Positions 44,605 through 56,771 of a DNA stretch of 64,000 bases are shown in pieces. The first letter of the stretch is position 1. Each line of letters opens with the position of its first letter. The stretch is from contig JAIWND010000001.1 of the NCBI GenBank assembly GCA_025330725.1, positions 682,001 through 746,000 on the forward strand. Reading direction: 5' to 3'. A program made the position numbers and the translations under genes. The notes beneath the pieces were generated by a model. That model searched no databases and was not told where the DNA came from. It saw only the letters and a program-made list of their open reading frames with translations. Source of the DNA: Chlamydoabsidia padenii. Lineage: Eukaryota; Mucoromycota; Mucoromycetes; Mucorales; Cunninghamellaceae.

Positions 44605-45518
44605 TTTGGAGGGGATAAGAAAAGGAAAGAGGGGAAAAAGAAAAAGAGAAAAGAAGAAGAATGGTTTTGGTCATGCTGCTATTTCAAATCCCGCTGGAAC
44701 AAGACAATCACCTTTTTTGGATTGGCCGTTTTCAGCCACGTTGCCTGCCATTGTGCGTTCTATAATACATTGAAGAACTTTTTTTTTTTTTTTCTCAGCC
44801 ATCTTCGCAATGGAACTCCATTTGTATGACATGTTCATTTTTTAATCATACTTGCCCACAGTAAAGCACGTTCTTCGGTCGATTTCTTAAATAAGGGGTG
44901 GGGGCCTCATTTATGCAAAATGATAAAGATGTTGGGATCTAAAAATAGAAAGCATGGCTACGGTCTCGAGCTTAAAAGAACATTATATATATGCACATAT
45001 CTACATGGGGTATAACGTATCATGAGCACGTACAAATGCCACACAAAGAACATTTCCTTAATGAATCAGTCAATAATGTAAGAGTCATCACCTGAAACCA
45101 TCATCATCATTAACATATACAAGGATTGTTTAGAAGATACAAACAAATAGAAAAAGTTCGTCTTATCAATGTGTCGTATTGCCATTTCTTAACTAATTGA
45201 GTGTGGTGGAGAGGGGCGAGGAGAACCTTATGCATCTTAGGTGCATAACAAAACGGGTGGGAGTGAATTTAAAAGCCCGCTTTCTTGAGATTACCGGGTA
45301 AAACTTTAGGTTGTACCTCCCCTTTTTTTTTCCCTTGATAATTCCATATTTCAATATTCTCCGTCTCGTTTTTTCTTTCTTTTTTCTTCTTTCCTCTCTT
45401 TCCCTACTTTTTATACCTTTTTACTATTATACCTACTTTTCTCCTTCCCTTTAACCTCCTTTAATCATTTGTGTCTACCTGAAGGTGCATACATGATTTG
45501 TGATTCCTTGTTAAACCA
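44605..45518. promoter_or_regulatory. Divergent intergenic region
   Basis: No gene. ATTTCAAATCCCGC at 44681-44694 and AATTTAAAAGCCCGC at about 45266-45280 are copies of the repeated element. A long pyrimidine-rich tract (45320-45470) precedes the next gene. Confidence 0.45.
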
Positions 45519-46720
45519 ATGACACCCACTTTGCAACATATATCTTATGATACCCTACCACCTACTAGTAAATCACAAGAGCCTTTCTTGTATAAACTCA
45601 AGTCAGGCTTTGTCAAGTTTATCAATCGTCGTCGACACTCGTCTATTGTGGATACCTTTAAACCCACCAAACTAACTTATTCACCAGCACGACAAGACAG
45701 CTTTACATCTCAACAAGTAGACGATCAAGATGACTATGATGCTAATGACAATAATGATGACGATAGTGACAATGACAATGATAGCAGCAGTGACACTCAA
45801 GTAAATAGCGACCTTCAACACAGCACTTGTTATTCCAAAGATGATCAATTTGAACGAACACAATACAACAATAAAGTTGTCAATGGACAGCAACGACATA
45901 ATCGACGACCTTCAGCTGTCTCTATCCAGTCACCACCAAGTATACTTGTAAATAGATCACCAACACCATCTTCTCATCATCGACATACTAGTAGTCTACA
46001 AAACGCCTCTATTATATCAGTACCCAACAATAAACCAGCTCATTATCACCATTCTCGACATTATTCTCACATCTCCTACATGTCAGCCTCCAACATGACA
46101 GTGAATTCTGAAGACTTGACAGCAAAAGAATTTGCTGATATGGCAGGCATCAAAATCATACCCGATAATGACGACGACCACGACCACGACAATGATGATG
46201 ATGATAATGATGATGATGACAAGTATTATAAACTCAACCATGAAGATCAAGCATATGACACGCATTCATCAATTATGGCAAAATCTATCACAAGTCGTAC
46301 TCATCAACAACATAAAATGCATCAACCGACGTCTTCTGCATCTTCCATCGTGGCCCGACCCTCCTATTTTTCCTATCATGCCGGTGATGAAAACAATTGG
46401 TCAGTAGGATCAACTGCAAGCCAACATAGTGGAACAGCAAAGATTTGGAATAATGACTTTTGGAAACGACCGACTATGGAGGATTCAACAAGTCCATTGC
46501 GAAAACATCGATCGGCCTTGTTACAGCATCGACAGACTTTATCATTACCTCCACCAATTCCTGCCAGCAAAGTACATGGTCAACATGCGAAAAGTAAAAG
46601 CACTATTGATTTACCTATTGTCCATGAACTGAAACGAATTCATTCCGCATCTAACAATACTGGTACTGATCCTCAAGTCATTCGAAAAGGGCGCTTTGAA
46701 ATCCAATTGGAATCCTCAAC

Positions 46721-46724
<4 letters not shown>
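45519..46724 (+). CDS. Uncharacterised disordered protein, acidic and His/Ser-rich
   Basis: Intronless frame of 401 codons from ATG after a pyrimidine-rich promoter. No recognised domain. A short basic N-terminal patch FLYKLKSGFVKFINRRRHSS could be a membrane or nuclear signal. Two Asp/Asn-rich stretches follow (DDQDDYDANDNNDDDSDNDN and DNDDDHDHDNDDDDNDDDD), with Ser/His-rich linkers between. Short patches with possible structure are SEDLTAKEFADMAGIKIIPD and WNNDFWKRPTMED. The C-terminus RKGRFEIQLESS resembles nothing I can name. Directly after the stop is a (AT)n microsatellite. Reads as an intrinsically disordered regulator; function unknown. Confidence 0.6.

Positions 46725-46756
<32 letters not shown>
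46723..46756. repeat. (AT)n microsatellite
   Basis: Alternating TA repeat of about 32 bases immediately after the stop codon of the preceding gene. Confidence 0.9.
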
Positions 46757-46758
<2 letters not shown>

Positions 46759-47086
46759 CAAAAAAAAAGTTTTACCCTCTCCCCCTACCCCTTTGATACC
46801 TAATTTATTGTCTATATCCCTTGTTGTACATTCTCCCCCCTTCTCTCTCTTTCCCCGTCTTTTATATTACTACACTTGTTTAAAAAACTTCAATAAAGCT
46901 TCACTTGACGTATTTTGCATGGACTTGACTTGGATTGGCTGATCATTTTGACTCATTTTAAACATCCGCCATGACTCACTCCATAGAATATACGATTTAA
47001 AAAATGTCTTTTATCTCCTTCTTCTTCTTCTCTCTCTTCTTTTTATTTTATTTTTTAAAAACAACTAGATTACACTTTATATCAAG
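46757..47086. promoter_or_regulatory. Promoter of threonine deaminase gene
   Basis: Includes CAATAAAG at about 46891 for the upstream gene and a T/C-rich leader (47000-47065). No gene. Confidence 0.4.
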
Positions 47087-49173
47087 ATGACTCAACCAAG
47101 AAAAGAAGCCCTTGTAGAGGCAGACACCAGTGAACCGAATCCTCATCTACATAGCAATGTCCAACCAAGTCAAGTGGATTTCCAACAACCAGACCATACA
47201 CCAGATTACCTTCGAATGATCCTTACAGCACGGGTATACGATGTCGTCCAAGAAACGCCTTTACAAGAAGCTGTGAACATTAACGCGAAACTCAACAAGA
47301 CCGGGGTACATAATGATCATCGGGTATACTTAAAACGCGAAGATCTCCAACCTGTCTTCTCCTTCAAGATTCGTGGTGCTTACAACAAATTGGCTCATCT
47401 CACTGAACAGGAAAAGAAGGCTGGTGTAATTGCATGCTCTGCAGGTAAAGTGAAAATAGTAATGGCGGCAGTAATGGTGGGGGTATGTGTATCTGACTGA
47501 CCGTTTATCTTTTTATATATATAGGAAATCATGCTCAAGGTGTTGCTTATGCTGCTAAGCATTTGGGAATCAAAGCCAAAATTGTCATGCCCATTCCCTC
47601 ACCTGCGATCAAGGTAAACCCCCCCCCCACACACACAGAAAAGATATTGTGGATGGACCAACTTTCTTTTCTCTTCTTTAATGGTATAATAGTGGAGGAA
47701 TGTACAACGATTGGGTGCGGAGGTGGTCTTGCACGGGAATGACTTTGATGAAGCCAAAGTAGAATGCGCTCGATTGATGAAGGAAGAAGGATTAACAAAC
47801 ATTCCTCCTTATGATGATCCTTATGTCATTGGTAAATCTCTCTCAATCACACCAATAGAGAATCCCTTGTTAACTCCTTTATATATATATATTATCTATA
47901 GCTGGCCAAGGCACGATCGGATTGGAACTTCTTCGACAACATGACCTGAACGACATTTATGCGATCTATATTTGTGTGGGTGGTGGTGGATTGATTGCGG
48001 GTATAGCAAGCTATGTCAAACGCATTGCTCCTCATATCAAGATCATTGGGTGTGAAGCTAACGATGCGAACGCAATGACTCAATCCATGTCCAAGAAAAC
48101 TCGTGTGGAATTATCTGAAGTGGGTCTTTTTGCTGATGGTGCGGCAGTTCGTGTGGTTGGTGAAGAAACATTCCGGGTAGCTCATCCTCTGGTGGATGAA
48201 ATGGTGAATGTGACAAACGATGAAATCTGTGCTGCTATCAAGGAGGTGTTTGAAGGTAAAAGAAAAAGAACCAATGTATCCTACTTGTTTATTGACTAGT
48301 CCTTTTTATTATTATTATTATCTTGTCACTATAGAAACCCGATCGATCTGTGAACCAACGGGTGCAGTTTCCGTGGCAGCGATCCGAAAATACTTGCAGG
48401 CTAATCCAGGGGACAAGACCAAAGGTGCTCATATTGCTATCATCTCGGGCGCCAATGTTAACTTTGACCGACTACGATTTATCAGTGATCGTGCTGAATT
48501 GGGTGAACAATCTGAAGCCTTTTGTAATGTATTGATTCCCGAAAAAGCCGGAAGCTTCCACAAGATGATCGAACAAGTCCTGCCTCGAGATGTCACCGAA
48601 TTCTCCTATCGATACTCCTCTCCTGACAAGGCTCGTATTTACATCAGTTTCAAGGTGAATGATCTGGTCTCTGAAGTACAACAAGTCTTGGACAAATGGA
48701 AATCTAATGGAATGGAAGGTTGGGATGTCAGTCATAATGAACTGGCAAAGACCCATGCGCGCTTTATGATTGGCGGAAAACACAAGGTTGAAAATGAAAG
48801 GGTCTTCCGATTTAGTAAGTTGGAAATAATAATAAAGAAGATGAAACTGTAAACCTAATGCATTTTATTACTAGTATTCCCTGAACGACCTGGTGCCTTG
48901 ATGAAGTTTTTATCTGGTTTACAAATATCATGGAATGTATCTCTATTCCATTATCGAAGTCATGGTGATGGTAAGTTGCAAAAAAAAAAAAAGATCGACT
49001 CATCCACTGACTAATTAACCAATGTATATGTAGATATGGGCAAGGTCTTTGTGGGTATTCAAGTGCCACCCGAAGAAAATGATTCTCTTGATGAATCACT
49101 ACATAGATTAGGTTATACATTTGTAGAAGAAACTGACAATGTTGTTTACAAGACATTTTTACGTGGTGATTAG
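47087..49173 (+). CDS. ILV1: Threonine deaminase (threonine dehydratase, biosynthetic)
   Basis: Seven exons: 47087-47444, 47525-47613, 47693-47831, 47902-48255, 48335-48814, 48875-48970, 49034-49173 (1656 nt, 551 residues). The PLP domain has [20 protein letters not shown] with the Schiff-base lysine near 94, [13 protein letters not shown], and the phosphate loop [13 protein letters not shown]. Two C-terminal ACT-like regulatory domains ([20 protein letters not shown] and [16 protein letters not shown]) mark the isoleucine-feedback-regulated biosynthetic form. It deaminates threonine to 2-oxobutanoate, the first step to isoleucine. The N-terminus ([18 protein letters not shown]) is acidic and not a mitochondrial presequence, and an in-frame stop lies just upstream. 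Yeast Ilv1 is mitochondrial, so localisation here is open. Confidence 0.96.
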
Positions 49174-49478
49174 AAATAAACTATATAGAAATAAACTTAT
49201 TATCCTTACTCTCTATTTCTTTGTATGCTATTCTGTGTGGGGCTGGCCTCTTTAGGAATCGGGATTTTAAAAACAGGCATGTGAAAAAAGTTATCAAGGA
49301 CTTCACCCTCCTTTTTTTTAATTTTTGTCTCTTTCTTCCCTTCCCTTCCCATACCCACCAATTGATTCCTTGCCTTTAACTATACCTTTTTAACACTATC
49401 GACACTTTACTCTTGTAGCTTCTCCTTTGTAGAAACTAGTTATAATTGCCCCTCCTCCACTTTGTATATACCATTTAT
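49174..49478. other. Short intergenic
   Basis: AAATAAAC signals right after the ILV1 stop, ATCGGGATTTTAAAA at 49258-49272 followed by GGCATG (element variant), and a T/C-rich leader. No gene. Confidence 0.4.
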
Positions 49479-50753
49479 ATGCCGTTTATCAATCCGTTAT
49501 CATTTGTCAGTTCGGGTACTTCATCAACGACGACGACCACGACGACAACTACCACGACAACTACCACCACATCATCAGGCAATACCAAGTTTAACACAAC
49601 TACCTTCTCAAGTCAACAAGATGTCAAAAACGGTATTGGATCAGACGGACAAAAATATCGGTTTGTGGAAGAAATCTTGAACGCAGCGGACTATTACCAA
49701 GTATTGAATGTAACAAAAAAGTCAACTCCTGAACATATTCGAAGGGCTTATATCAAGGTAAGACTAAAATAAAAATGGGGGAAACTCACATGAAACATAA
49801 TTTTATATCTAGCGTAGTAGGGTCTGTCATCCTGATAAATTTGTTCCACCTTACCCAAGGGCAACGGAAAGTTTCCAACGTAAGTCTTACTACTTGATGA
49901 TGGATAGATGGATGGATATGATTACTTAGTTACTTATTTCTTCTTCTTCTTCTTATTGTAGTACTATCATTGGCTTACGAGACCTTATCAGATCCTTCCT
50001 CTAAATTGATCTATGATTTGTCCTCAAACAAGAAACAAACATTCAATTCAACATCACCCAAGAATCCGAATGATACATTACAAAGGGTGCTGCATCAGGT
50101 ATGATACACAAACAATGATATATAAATATAATAATCATATACTTTACCTTTATTATAGTTATTCAATGAAATGATGGATGGTGAATTCCAAACTATGCGT
50201 GCTTTTATTCGTAAAGTATAAAAAACTAAAAGCACACATACATATGTATACTTAACTAATACTTTTACTCTCTTCTATATAGATGCTCTTAATGAAACAA
50301 ATCCAGGAATGCATATTAGCGAAGATGCCATCATCCATATTGAACTTGCCTTTCGCAAAATGCGTGAAGTCTTCATGTGTAAGTCATAAAGATGAAACTA
50401 ACCTCTCTACTAACACTTCATGTGATTTCTGTGTAGCCACTCAACAATACTATCAAGTTATCCAATTTGAATTGATGCGACTCTATGAATTACAACAAGA
50501 ACTACGTGGACTCTCTTACTTTAACATTTGGGGTCGAATGCAACTATCCATCACCATGTGCAAAGTCCTACTACAACTACCGATCATGATCAATACCGAA
50601 TCTCGACAAAAGCAACGACAACAGATCGAAAAGGATAAAGACGAAGATGAAGATGATACCCAAGGCATTCTCGGCACAAGGATTGAAAATGCTTTGAAGA
50701 TGGCTGTTGGTCTATTGGAGACTGGTGAACGTTATACAAGTCATTCATGGTGA
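49479..50753 (+). CDS. J-domain (Hsp40-like) co-chaperone
   Basis: Six exons: 49479-49757, 49813-49879, 49962-50098, 50159-50210, 50283-50378, 50437-50753 (948 nt, 315 residues). The J domain reads ADYYQVLNVTKKSTPEHIRR AYIK then RSRVCHPDKF with the HPD motif, and LAYETLSDPSSKLIYDL; it would stimulate an Hsp70. It is preceded by a poly-Thr tract (15 Thr) and followed by a helical C-terminal part (AIIHIELAFRKMREVFM, YYQVIQFELMRLYELQQELRGL) and an acidic end. No Gly/Phe region or zinc fingers, hence type III. Two donors near 50210 and 50215 compete; only the first gives a frame that continues over intron 5 to the helical C-terminus. An ATG at 49479 was preferred over a non-ATG upstream start. 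Confidence 0.88.
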
Positions 50754-51473
50754 CCCCCTACAGTCTCTTCCCCTTATATACATACACATTCTTTTTGTTA
50801 TACCCACACTTCTTTATAGTATTGTTATCCTTTAGTATTCTTATCATTATTATATTATTCCTCCTACTCTCCATAAGTATTTGTATTATCATCACCCTTT
50901 TAATGGGTCAATAAAATAAATAAACAATCTCTCTTTGCTTGTATTTGTCCCGATGTTGTTTAATGTACCAATAGATTGGCTAGTTTGGTCCTGGTCTTCC
51001 CATTTGCTCCTACACCGACCAAGACTTTCCCCTGCCCCCTTTATTACCATATATACATTATCCTATTAGTCAATACAAAAAGTCAATGAGCATGGTCCTG
51101 GTGTGCAACCATCAGTGGGCTATGTCGATCTTTATTATTCAAAAAAAAAAAAAAAGGATCAAGTCAATCAAATGTTTAATATAAAGTGATCTTGTGTTTT
51201 ATTTTAGATTTGTGCATAAAGTAAAGTAATACGTAAAAGGTGTAATAAAAAAGGGGGTTGTGTGAAGGGGAGGGAGGATGGGTATACAGAAAAATGGGTC
51301 TATATAAATGTAAGTGTGAATGTGGTCATGGTGTGTTTTTAAGGTATGAAGAAGAGGAATCAACCAAGGGCCAATCCGTCCATAGAATAGAATAGAATAA
51401 AGTTAAATAAAGGCCTACATATATAAAAAAAGAGGGAGGTGATCTGTCGTATAAGAATCCATGTCTTGGTCGT
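50754..51473. other. Convergent intergenic region
   Basis: AATAAAATAAATAAAC at 50911-50926 is the likely 3' end signal of the J-protein gene. G-rich patches at 51250-51285. No gene. Confidence 0.4.
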
Positions 51474-52733
51474 CTACAGGTTGGTGCCCATTGAGTACAT
51501 GTTTTCTAATGCTTGTTTTTGAAGAATCGATTGTTGGAATCTATTAAAGAGAAAGATTAGTCAAGTTCATTGGATCATAATGATATCACTTACGACCGGA
51601 GTTGTTCATTTTCATGGACAAGACGTTCAAGTTCAGCAAGTATGGTGGACTGGGTAGTCTTCAAATGTTGAATATGTTGGACAGCTATATAAGAATAAAG
51701 AAATAAATGAGTATTACTGAATCCATTATGATGAGAATCATCCTACTTACTTCGATGCAACAAAGCCACTTTGCTCATTTTCTTGTTCAAGCAGGTAGGA
51801 AGTTCCGATCGTAATTCTTCAAAACCATCTATATATAAGAGTTCAATCAAGTGAGTAAGAATCCAACCTTTGTCCCTGTCTGTTCTTTTTATTTATATAT
51901 ATATATATATATATTTACCTTTGATTTGGGCCCGGCGCTTTTGTTCAGATTGGATGTGAATTTGACGTCGTATCTCCGCGGTAGTTGCTAACCTATTAGA
52001 ATACATATTTTAAAAAAAAAGAGAGTTTTTGAGTCCAACAGGGTAGTACAGTGAGTTTGTAATAAAGAGGAGGGATCCCTATCCTTACCCATTTTCATCA
52101 GTGTCGTCTGAATTATCGATAGGAGAATCGGTCAATGGACGCTGTTGTTCTTGTTGATGTTGTTGTTGATGCTTCTTTGATTTGGGTTGTTGATCTTGAT
52201 CATCGTTATCGGAAGGTGAGGCTTTTCTTTTTCTATTCATATGGTGACGACCAGCAGATTGTTCATAGGATTCCTTGGAGTATTGAAGGAATTCAGGATA
52301 AAAGGCTTCGGGAAGAGAGGATACCTTGGCAATCGTTTCATTCAAGGATGATTGGGTGCTGGTCGAGGAGGATTGGACAAGGACAGGTGGTTCCTGGAGA
52401 GTACCTTGAATAGGAGGAGTGGTGGGAATGGAAGTAGTAAACGAGTCAGGACTGTCAGGGTGATAAGTCAGTGGTGAAGTAGTCGAGGAATGGTGGACGC
52501 CGGCAACTGCCAAAGCAGGATCGTACATGATAGCAGTGGTTGGAGGAGTGGTCATACAGAAACCTACAACCAATATAATATATACATAAAAGTGAGTAAA
52601 GATAAATGATAGATGAGACGTTTATTAACATCAAGTTTGACTTACCAGGATACATGACAGGTTGGTCGTTCCAGTCGAGTTTGGAGTAAGGAGAAGAGTA
52701 ATCACTGATGAATTCGGAAGTGAGTTTGTTCAT
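51474..52733 (-). CDS. bHLH leucine-zipper transcription factor
   Basis: Six exons on the minus strand: 52646-52733, 52089-52563, 51919-51992, 51751-51828, 51594-51684, 51474-51540 (873 nt, 290 residues). The bHLH-zip spans four small exons at about residues 188-275: RRQIHIQSEQKRRAQIKDGF (basic region with His-Glu-Arg contact pattern and helix 1), ELRSELPTCLNKKMSKVALL (loop and helix 2) and HRTVQHIQHLKTT, LAELERLVHENEQL (zipper). The HIxSEQKRRxxIKxGF pattern recalls the Mlx/Mondo/SREBP side of the superfamily, expected to bind E-boxes. The N-terminal half is Pro/Ser/Thr-rich with an NLS-like NRKRKAS and PKSKKH. Target genes unknown. GA-rich leader upstream. Confidence 0.9.
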
Positions 52734-54043
52734 TATTATTGTCAGGAGGAAGAAGAAGGATAAAATAGATAAAAAGGAAAGTGAGTGTACTGTGACAGTA
52801 AGTAAAAAGGGAATGGGTGGGTGGTAAAGGAAAGTAAAGAGTTGAGTGAGGATGTAATAAAGAAAAGAGAAGAGAAAAAAGAAAAAAAAAAGAGAGAGAG
52901 ATGAGAATTATCATATTTCTGAGGGAGGACCCGCCACAAAATAAATTATTAGCCAATCAAATCACTTCTCCACCCAATTTCTTTTCTCATCATGCACATC
53001 CTCCCATCACTTTTTATTTTGCCTGTGCGACATTTAACTCCGCTTAGTAGTGATGAACTAGTCTGCAGTAGGATGAAAAAGAGATGATGAAAAGGGAAGA
53101 TTAATGATTAGTTACTATGCTTTGCTCCTTGTATGCTGATAATGAAGAAGAGCAAGAGTAATTGATTATCTCTTTTTCCTCTCCTTACTTGTTCGCTTTG
53201 ATCGATTTAAACTCATCATAAGAGTCGATTCAATTTAGATCGCCACCCCAAAAATAACTTTTTGTCCTAATACTTCTCGATGATTTGCATGTGTACCTGA
53301 ATGGTAATGAAGAAGGAAACCATTCTTCCTATTCATTCTACTTTACATTAGAGTACATAAACACCTTATTCACCTTTATCTATTACTATCAAGAGTCATT
53401 ATCATATCTGTGAACTCTAATAGAGTAATTAGGTTTAAAAAAAAAAACAAGTTGCTGCAACTGATGAGATACAGGAAAAAAAAAGGTTGGATTCCGCAGA
53501 TGATGGAGATTCAAAAGAAAACAAGGTTCCGTTACCGGTTTTAGTGGCAAATGACTTGCAGACCTCTCTTTTCCTTTTTCCCTTGATTCGTTTACTCTAA
53601 AAGAACGATAACATATACAACATTAAACCCCATCCCTCAGCCCAGGGCACTTTATGCTTTTAATGCTTTACTTTGAGGATCAAGAAAAAAGGAATGCGAA
53701 TTCAAATTCCGCTTGAGCCAATCCCTCGGTTGGTTACTGCATTTTTATCTTCCATGCCACTTTATTTTTTCTATGAGAAAGGGTTCATTAAACCAAAGTA
53801 CTAGATGATGGAAACAACTCGAGCTACTTGAAGGCAAAAAATGAGCCGCCCCGTGCCTAGATAAATGGTTTTTCCATCATGGATCTACATGCCGCCGAAT
53901 ACGTCGGGATTTCAATTTTTTTTTCATTTCTGGACTCTGGGAAAAAAATAAAGAGAAACTTTTTAAAGGGGTAAATTTCCCCACCTTTTTCTTCTTCTTC
54001 TTCTCTCCCCTCATTACACAAATAAAACTCGAACGAAACGACT
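52734..54043. promoter_or_regulatory. 1.3 kb divergent intergenic region, bHLH gene / GSKIP-like gene
   Basis: GA/CT-rich blocks at 52740-52900 (bHLH leader). Two element variants, TTCAAATTCCGC at about 53701-53712 and GTCGGGATTTCAATT at 53903-53917. AT-rich elsewhere. Frames on the minus strand at 52702-52956 are antisense low-complexity. No gene seen. Confidence 0.45.
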
Positions 54044-54599
54044 ATGCAATTCTCAACTTTGGACAAGGAACTGGATGCTATTTGCAAGGACTATGATTAC
54101 GGAATTGTACCAGGCTCGGTCACTGTCTTTGTCCGAGACACTATTGAAAACATGGGTCGACTGGAATTAACATTATTGGAAGGTATTATGGTGATTATCG
54201 ACGTCTCCGAACATGGCTATATGGTAAATAGGACGGTTTAATAGAAAAAGAAAAAGTTACTGACAACAACAGAGACTTACTATTGCTATCAAACGACAAT
54301 AGGTCAATTCTTGTATACCAGTACTTGATACACCTACCATTCCATCTTCATTGAAACTGGTGCAGGATTACTTGGAATATAAATTCGAAACCATGGACAA
54401 ATTACTATTGACTCTCTCACCACTCTTTGCTCAACGGTTTTTGGAAAAAATCCAAGCTTCAATAGATCCGGCGCTGCCTACACTTTTGGATCAATTACCT
54501 CTTATACCACCATTTTCTTCATCCGCTTTACCACCATTACAGCAGGAACAACCATTGTCTCCAGGCACAGTAAATGATATCTTTGAATGGATCCATTAG
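54044..54599 (+). CDS. GSKIP-domain (DUF727-like) protein
   Basis: Two exons: 54044-54223 and 54303-54599 (477 nt, 158 residues). The pattern follows GSK3-interacting proteins: an N-terminal helix LDKELDAICKDYDYGIVPGS, strand pair RLELTLLEGIMVIIDVSEHG (family LELTEAGLKVVG-like) and the signature helix YKFETMDKLLLTLSPLFAQRFLEKI (family ETxxxLLDTLSPxYxExF). A Pro-rich tail of about 45 residues is added (LPTLLDQLPLIPPFSSSALP). In animals GSKIP binds GSK3-beta and PKA; the domain also occurs in Clu-type proteins. Identity is based on spacing and a few residues, so moderate. Poly(A)-like AATAAAGG at 54668. Confidence 0.6.
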
Positions 54600-55885
54600 A
54601 ATAGATTAAACCCCTCCCCTTTTAGATACTATAGTATATATTCCCCGCCCTTTAAATATGTTAATTAATAAAGGTAATGAATAGTTTAATTATTGTTGAA
54701 TAATAAACCAGATAAATGTCCATAACCTATAAGGTAGAAACGAAGGGTTAGAAAAGGAAAAGAAAAGAAGGTGTCACTTACGGTTTATACGTCAGACCGG
54801 TTTTTACTACCCGGATTATTGAAGTTGGGGTCATTATAGCAAGAGGATCAATGCATCCAACGGGTTTTCATAACCTAGATGTCGTGAGTAGAGGATTGGT
54901 ATCAGAAGCAGGAACAAGAGAATCAGAGGAAAAATCAGCAGCAGCATGGTTATGGGTGAGCGCAGAAGGCACGAATCCAAGCATAGAGCCAGAGACTGGA
55001 TGTTTCTAGACGCATGAACACTTTGTCGCCAAAATATGTTGCAGACAGGACAGCATACAACACTTTGCAACTTTGGCGTCAAGTTGTCATCGTCCATGTC
55101 AAAGTTGACCAGAGTTCTTCAGCGCACCTCATTGGCATCCAGAGCGGGGGTTGAATACATAAAATGAATACATAGAATAGATTGTTAGACACGTCTTTTC
55201 TCATCCTTCTTTCGATGCCTTTACTTTTTGTTCGTCGTCGCAGAGTTGATAGTTATATAAAGGAATATAGATCATTATCTTTTTATTCAAAATGTCGCTT
55301 TTTTTTTTGTTTCACTGTGTGTGAACGACGCGGAGATGCATGTGGGAAGATAATCGGGATTGAATTTAGCATGAGTAACGAAATTTCAGCTGACACCGCT
55401 TTCACATCCCAAAATCTCCAAAAACCATAGTTTATAGTCGAGTTCATGTCTTCTATAGCCCACCCAACAGCTGATTATGCATACTCAAACCCCAATTCAT
55501 GCAAATTTACCTATACCTGTCTGGCCCACCTAATCATATTCCCCCCCGCACCTGGTCCTAATGATAGGCTCACAGGGTAGCGAAATAAGATTCACGCAAG
55601 TGAAGGCGGTATTTTAATTTCAGATCCCGATTCTGCATGAATTTCCCAACCCAGCAAACCAAGTGTCGTTGCCAGGGGTAGCCTAGAAGAGGAGTAATTT
55701 ACGTTTGAAAAAAAAATCCAGAGTCTTTTCATTATGCCAAAACCAATGCCTACACTATAACAACGCCAGCTAGAGCCCGACAAGGGACGCCAGTCGGCCA
55801 CCAGGTCGTTTATTGACAAAAAAAAAAAAGGATGGGGTAAAAGGGACAAACTACACTACCAAACAATCTTTAGCATTACGTCTAG
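54600..55885. other. Gene-poor, transposon-like border region
   Basis: A minus-strand ATG frame at 54834-55097 (87 codons) has VVCCPVCNIFW with a CxxC pair followed by a hydrophobic stretch; it may be a fragment of a transposon protein but I cannot prove it. Element variants at 55143-55156 (GCGGGGGTTGAAT) and at about 55612-55632 (TTTCAGATCCCGATT followed by CTGCATG). No intact gene. Confidence 0.35.
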
Positions 55886-56760
55886 TTAAACCATGTTATT
55901 AGCAGAAAGAGCAGACGGAGAAGAGGAAGAAGACAATGGGATGGCCATATACAGGTTTGTCGAATCAGTGACACGAGACAATACGAAATATAACTGACCA
56001 TGGGTGAATACGTTTTGTTTCAAGTATGCACCAACATGGTTCAGAGTTTGCCCCTGGCTTCTGTGCATGGTCATGGCAAAGGCAGGACGGACAGGCAATT
56101 GTCGGTGACGCAGGGTAAATGGGTACTTGGATTCTTTGCTTGTAAAGTGAATAGAGTGTTGTAATAGCTCAACCATATACACCTTTGTCCCGTTACAGAT
56201 ACCATGTTCCACATCGAGATTTCAGAGGACAATCAATAACATCCCGACTTTGATGGTGAGGAGCTGGCCAGGCATATCATTCTGATACAATGAGTGAAGG
56301 AATTCCATAGGATAGAGTAGTTGAAGGGATTGTCGCTGTCAATGAAGGCGTCAGTTGATTCATATGTCTTGGGTTCACCGGGGAAACATTCTGTTGCTTC
56401 TATGTTGATCCGATCCACAAATGCATTTTTCGTTATCAGGTTGTTACGGATGACGTAAAAAGAAGGATCTTGGTGTTGGCTGAAGTTAGGGTATAGTTTG
56501 TTGATGATGGTTGCAATGTTTTTAGAATCCAAAAGCCAGTCTTGTTTGACGGGTACCTTTTCATGGTAAGGAGGTGCACTATTTCCAATAGAGAGAAGCT
56601 GGGAATCCAAGACAAAGAAATTCTGGAGCAGGACGTGACAATGCAATGTTGTTTTTGCCGATGTTGCAGCACAAACTGAAAACAGGATTCGTTTAACCCA
56701 ATGACGCTTTGTACCGACGAACCTTTCCCTTCCCCCAAACATCAAGTAAATTGAACTCAC
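55886..56760 (-). pseudogene. Decayed Helitron-type Pif1 helicase fragment
   Basis: Two minus-strand frames match the C-terminal half of Pif1-like helicases carried by Helitrons. Upstream piece (56233-56760): IINKLYPNFSQHQDPSFYVI, ITKNAFVDRINIEATECFPG and EPKTYESTDAF. Downstream piece (55886-56212): ICNGTKVYMVELL, YPFTLRHRQLPVRPAFAMTM HRSQGQTL and HGQLYFVLSRVTD. Between them is a frameshift at the expected MPGQLL segment, and then a TGA stands where family members have Arg (reading TGA-NLDVEHGICNGT). The FGG motif end is also frame-shifted. No Rep/HUH part nor helicase motifs Walker A/B were found in the window. This is a dead transposon remnant, not a host PIF1. Confidence 0.85.
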
Positions 56761-56771
56761 GACAGGCTTCG

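Noticed and set aside
54834..55097. 87-codon frame with CxxC as a host zinc-finger gene
   Set aside because: Only one CxxC pair, followed by a Leu-rich tail, inside transposon-like DNA; too weak to call.
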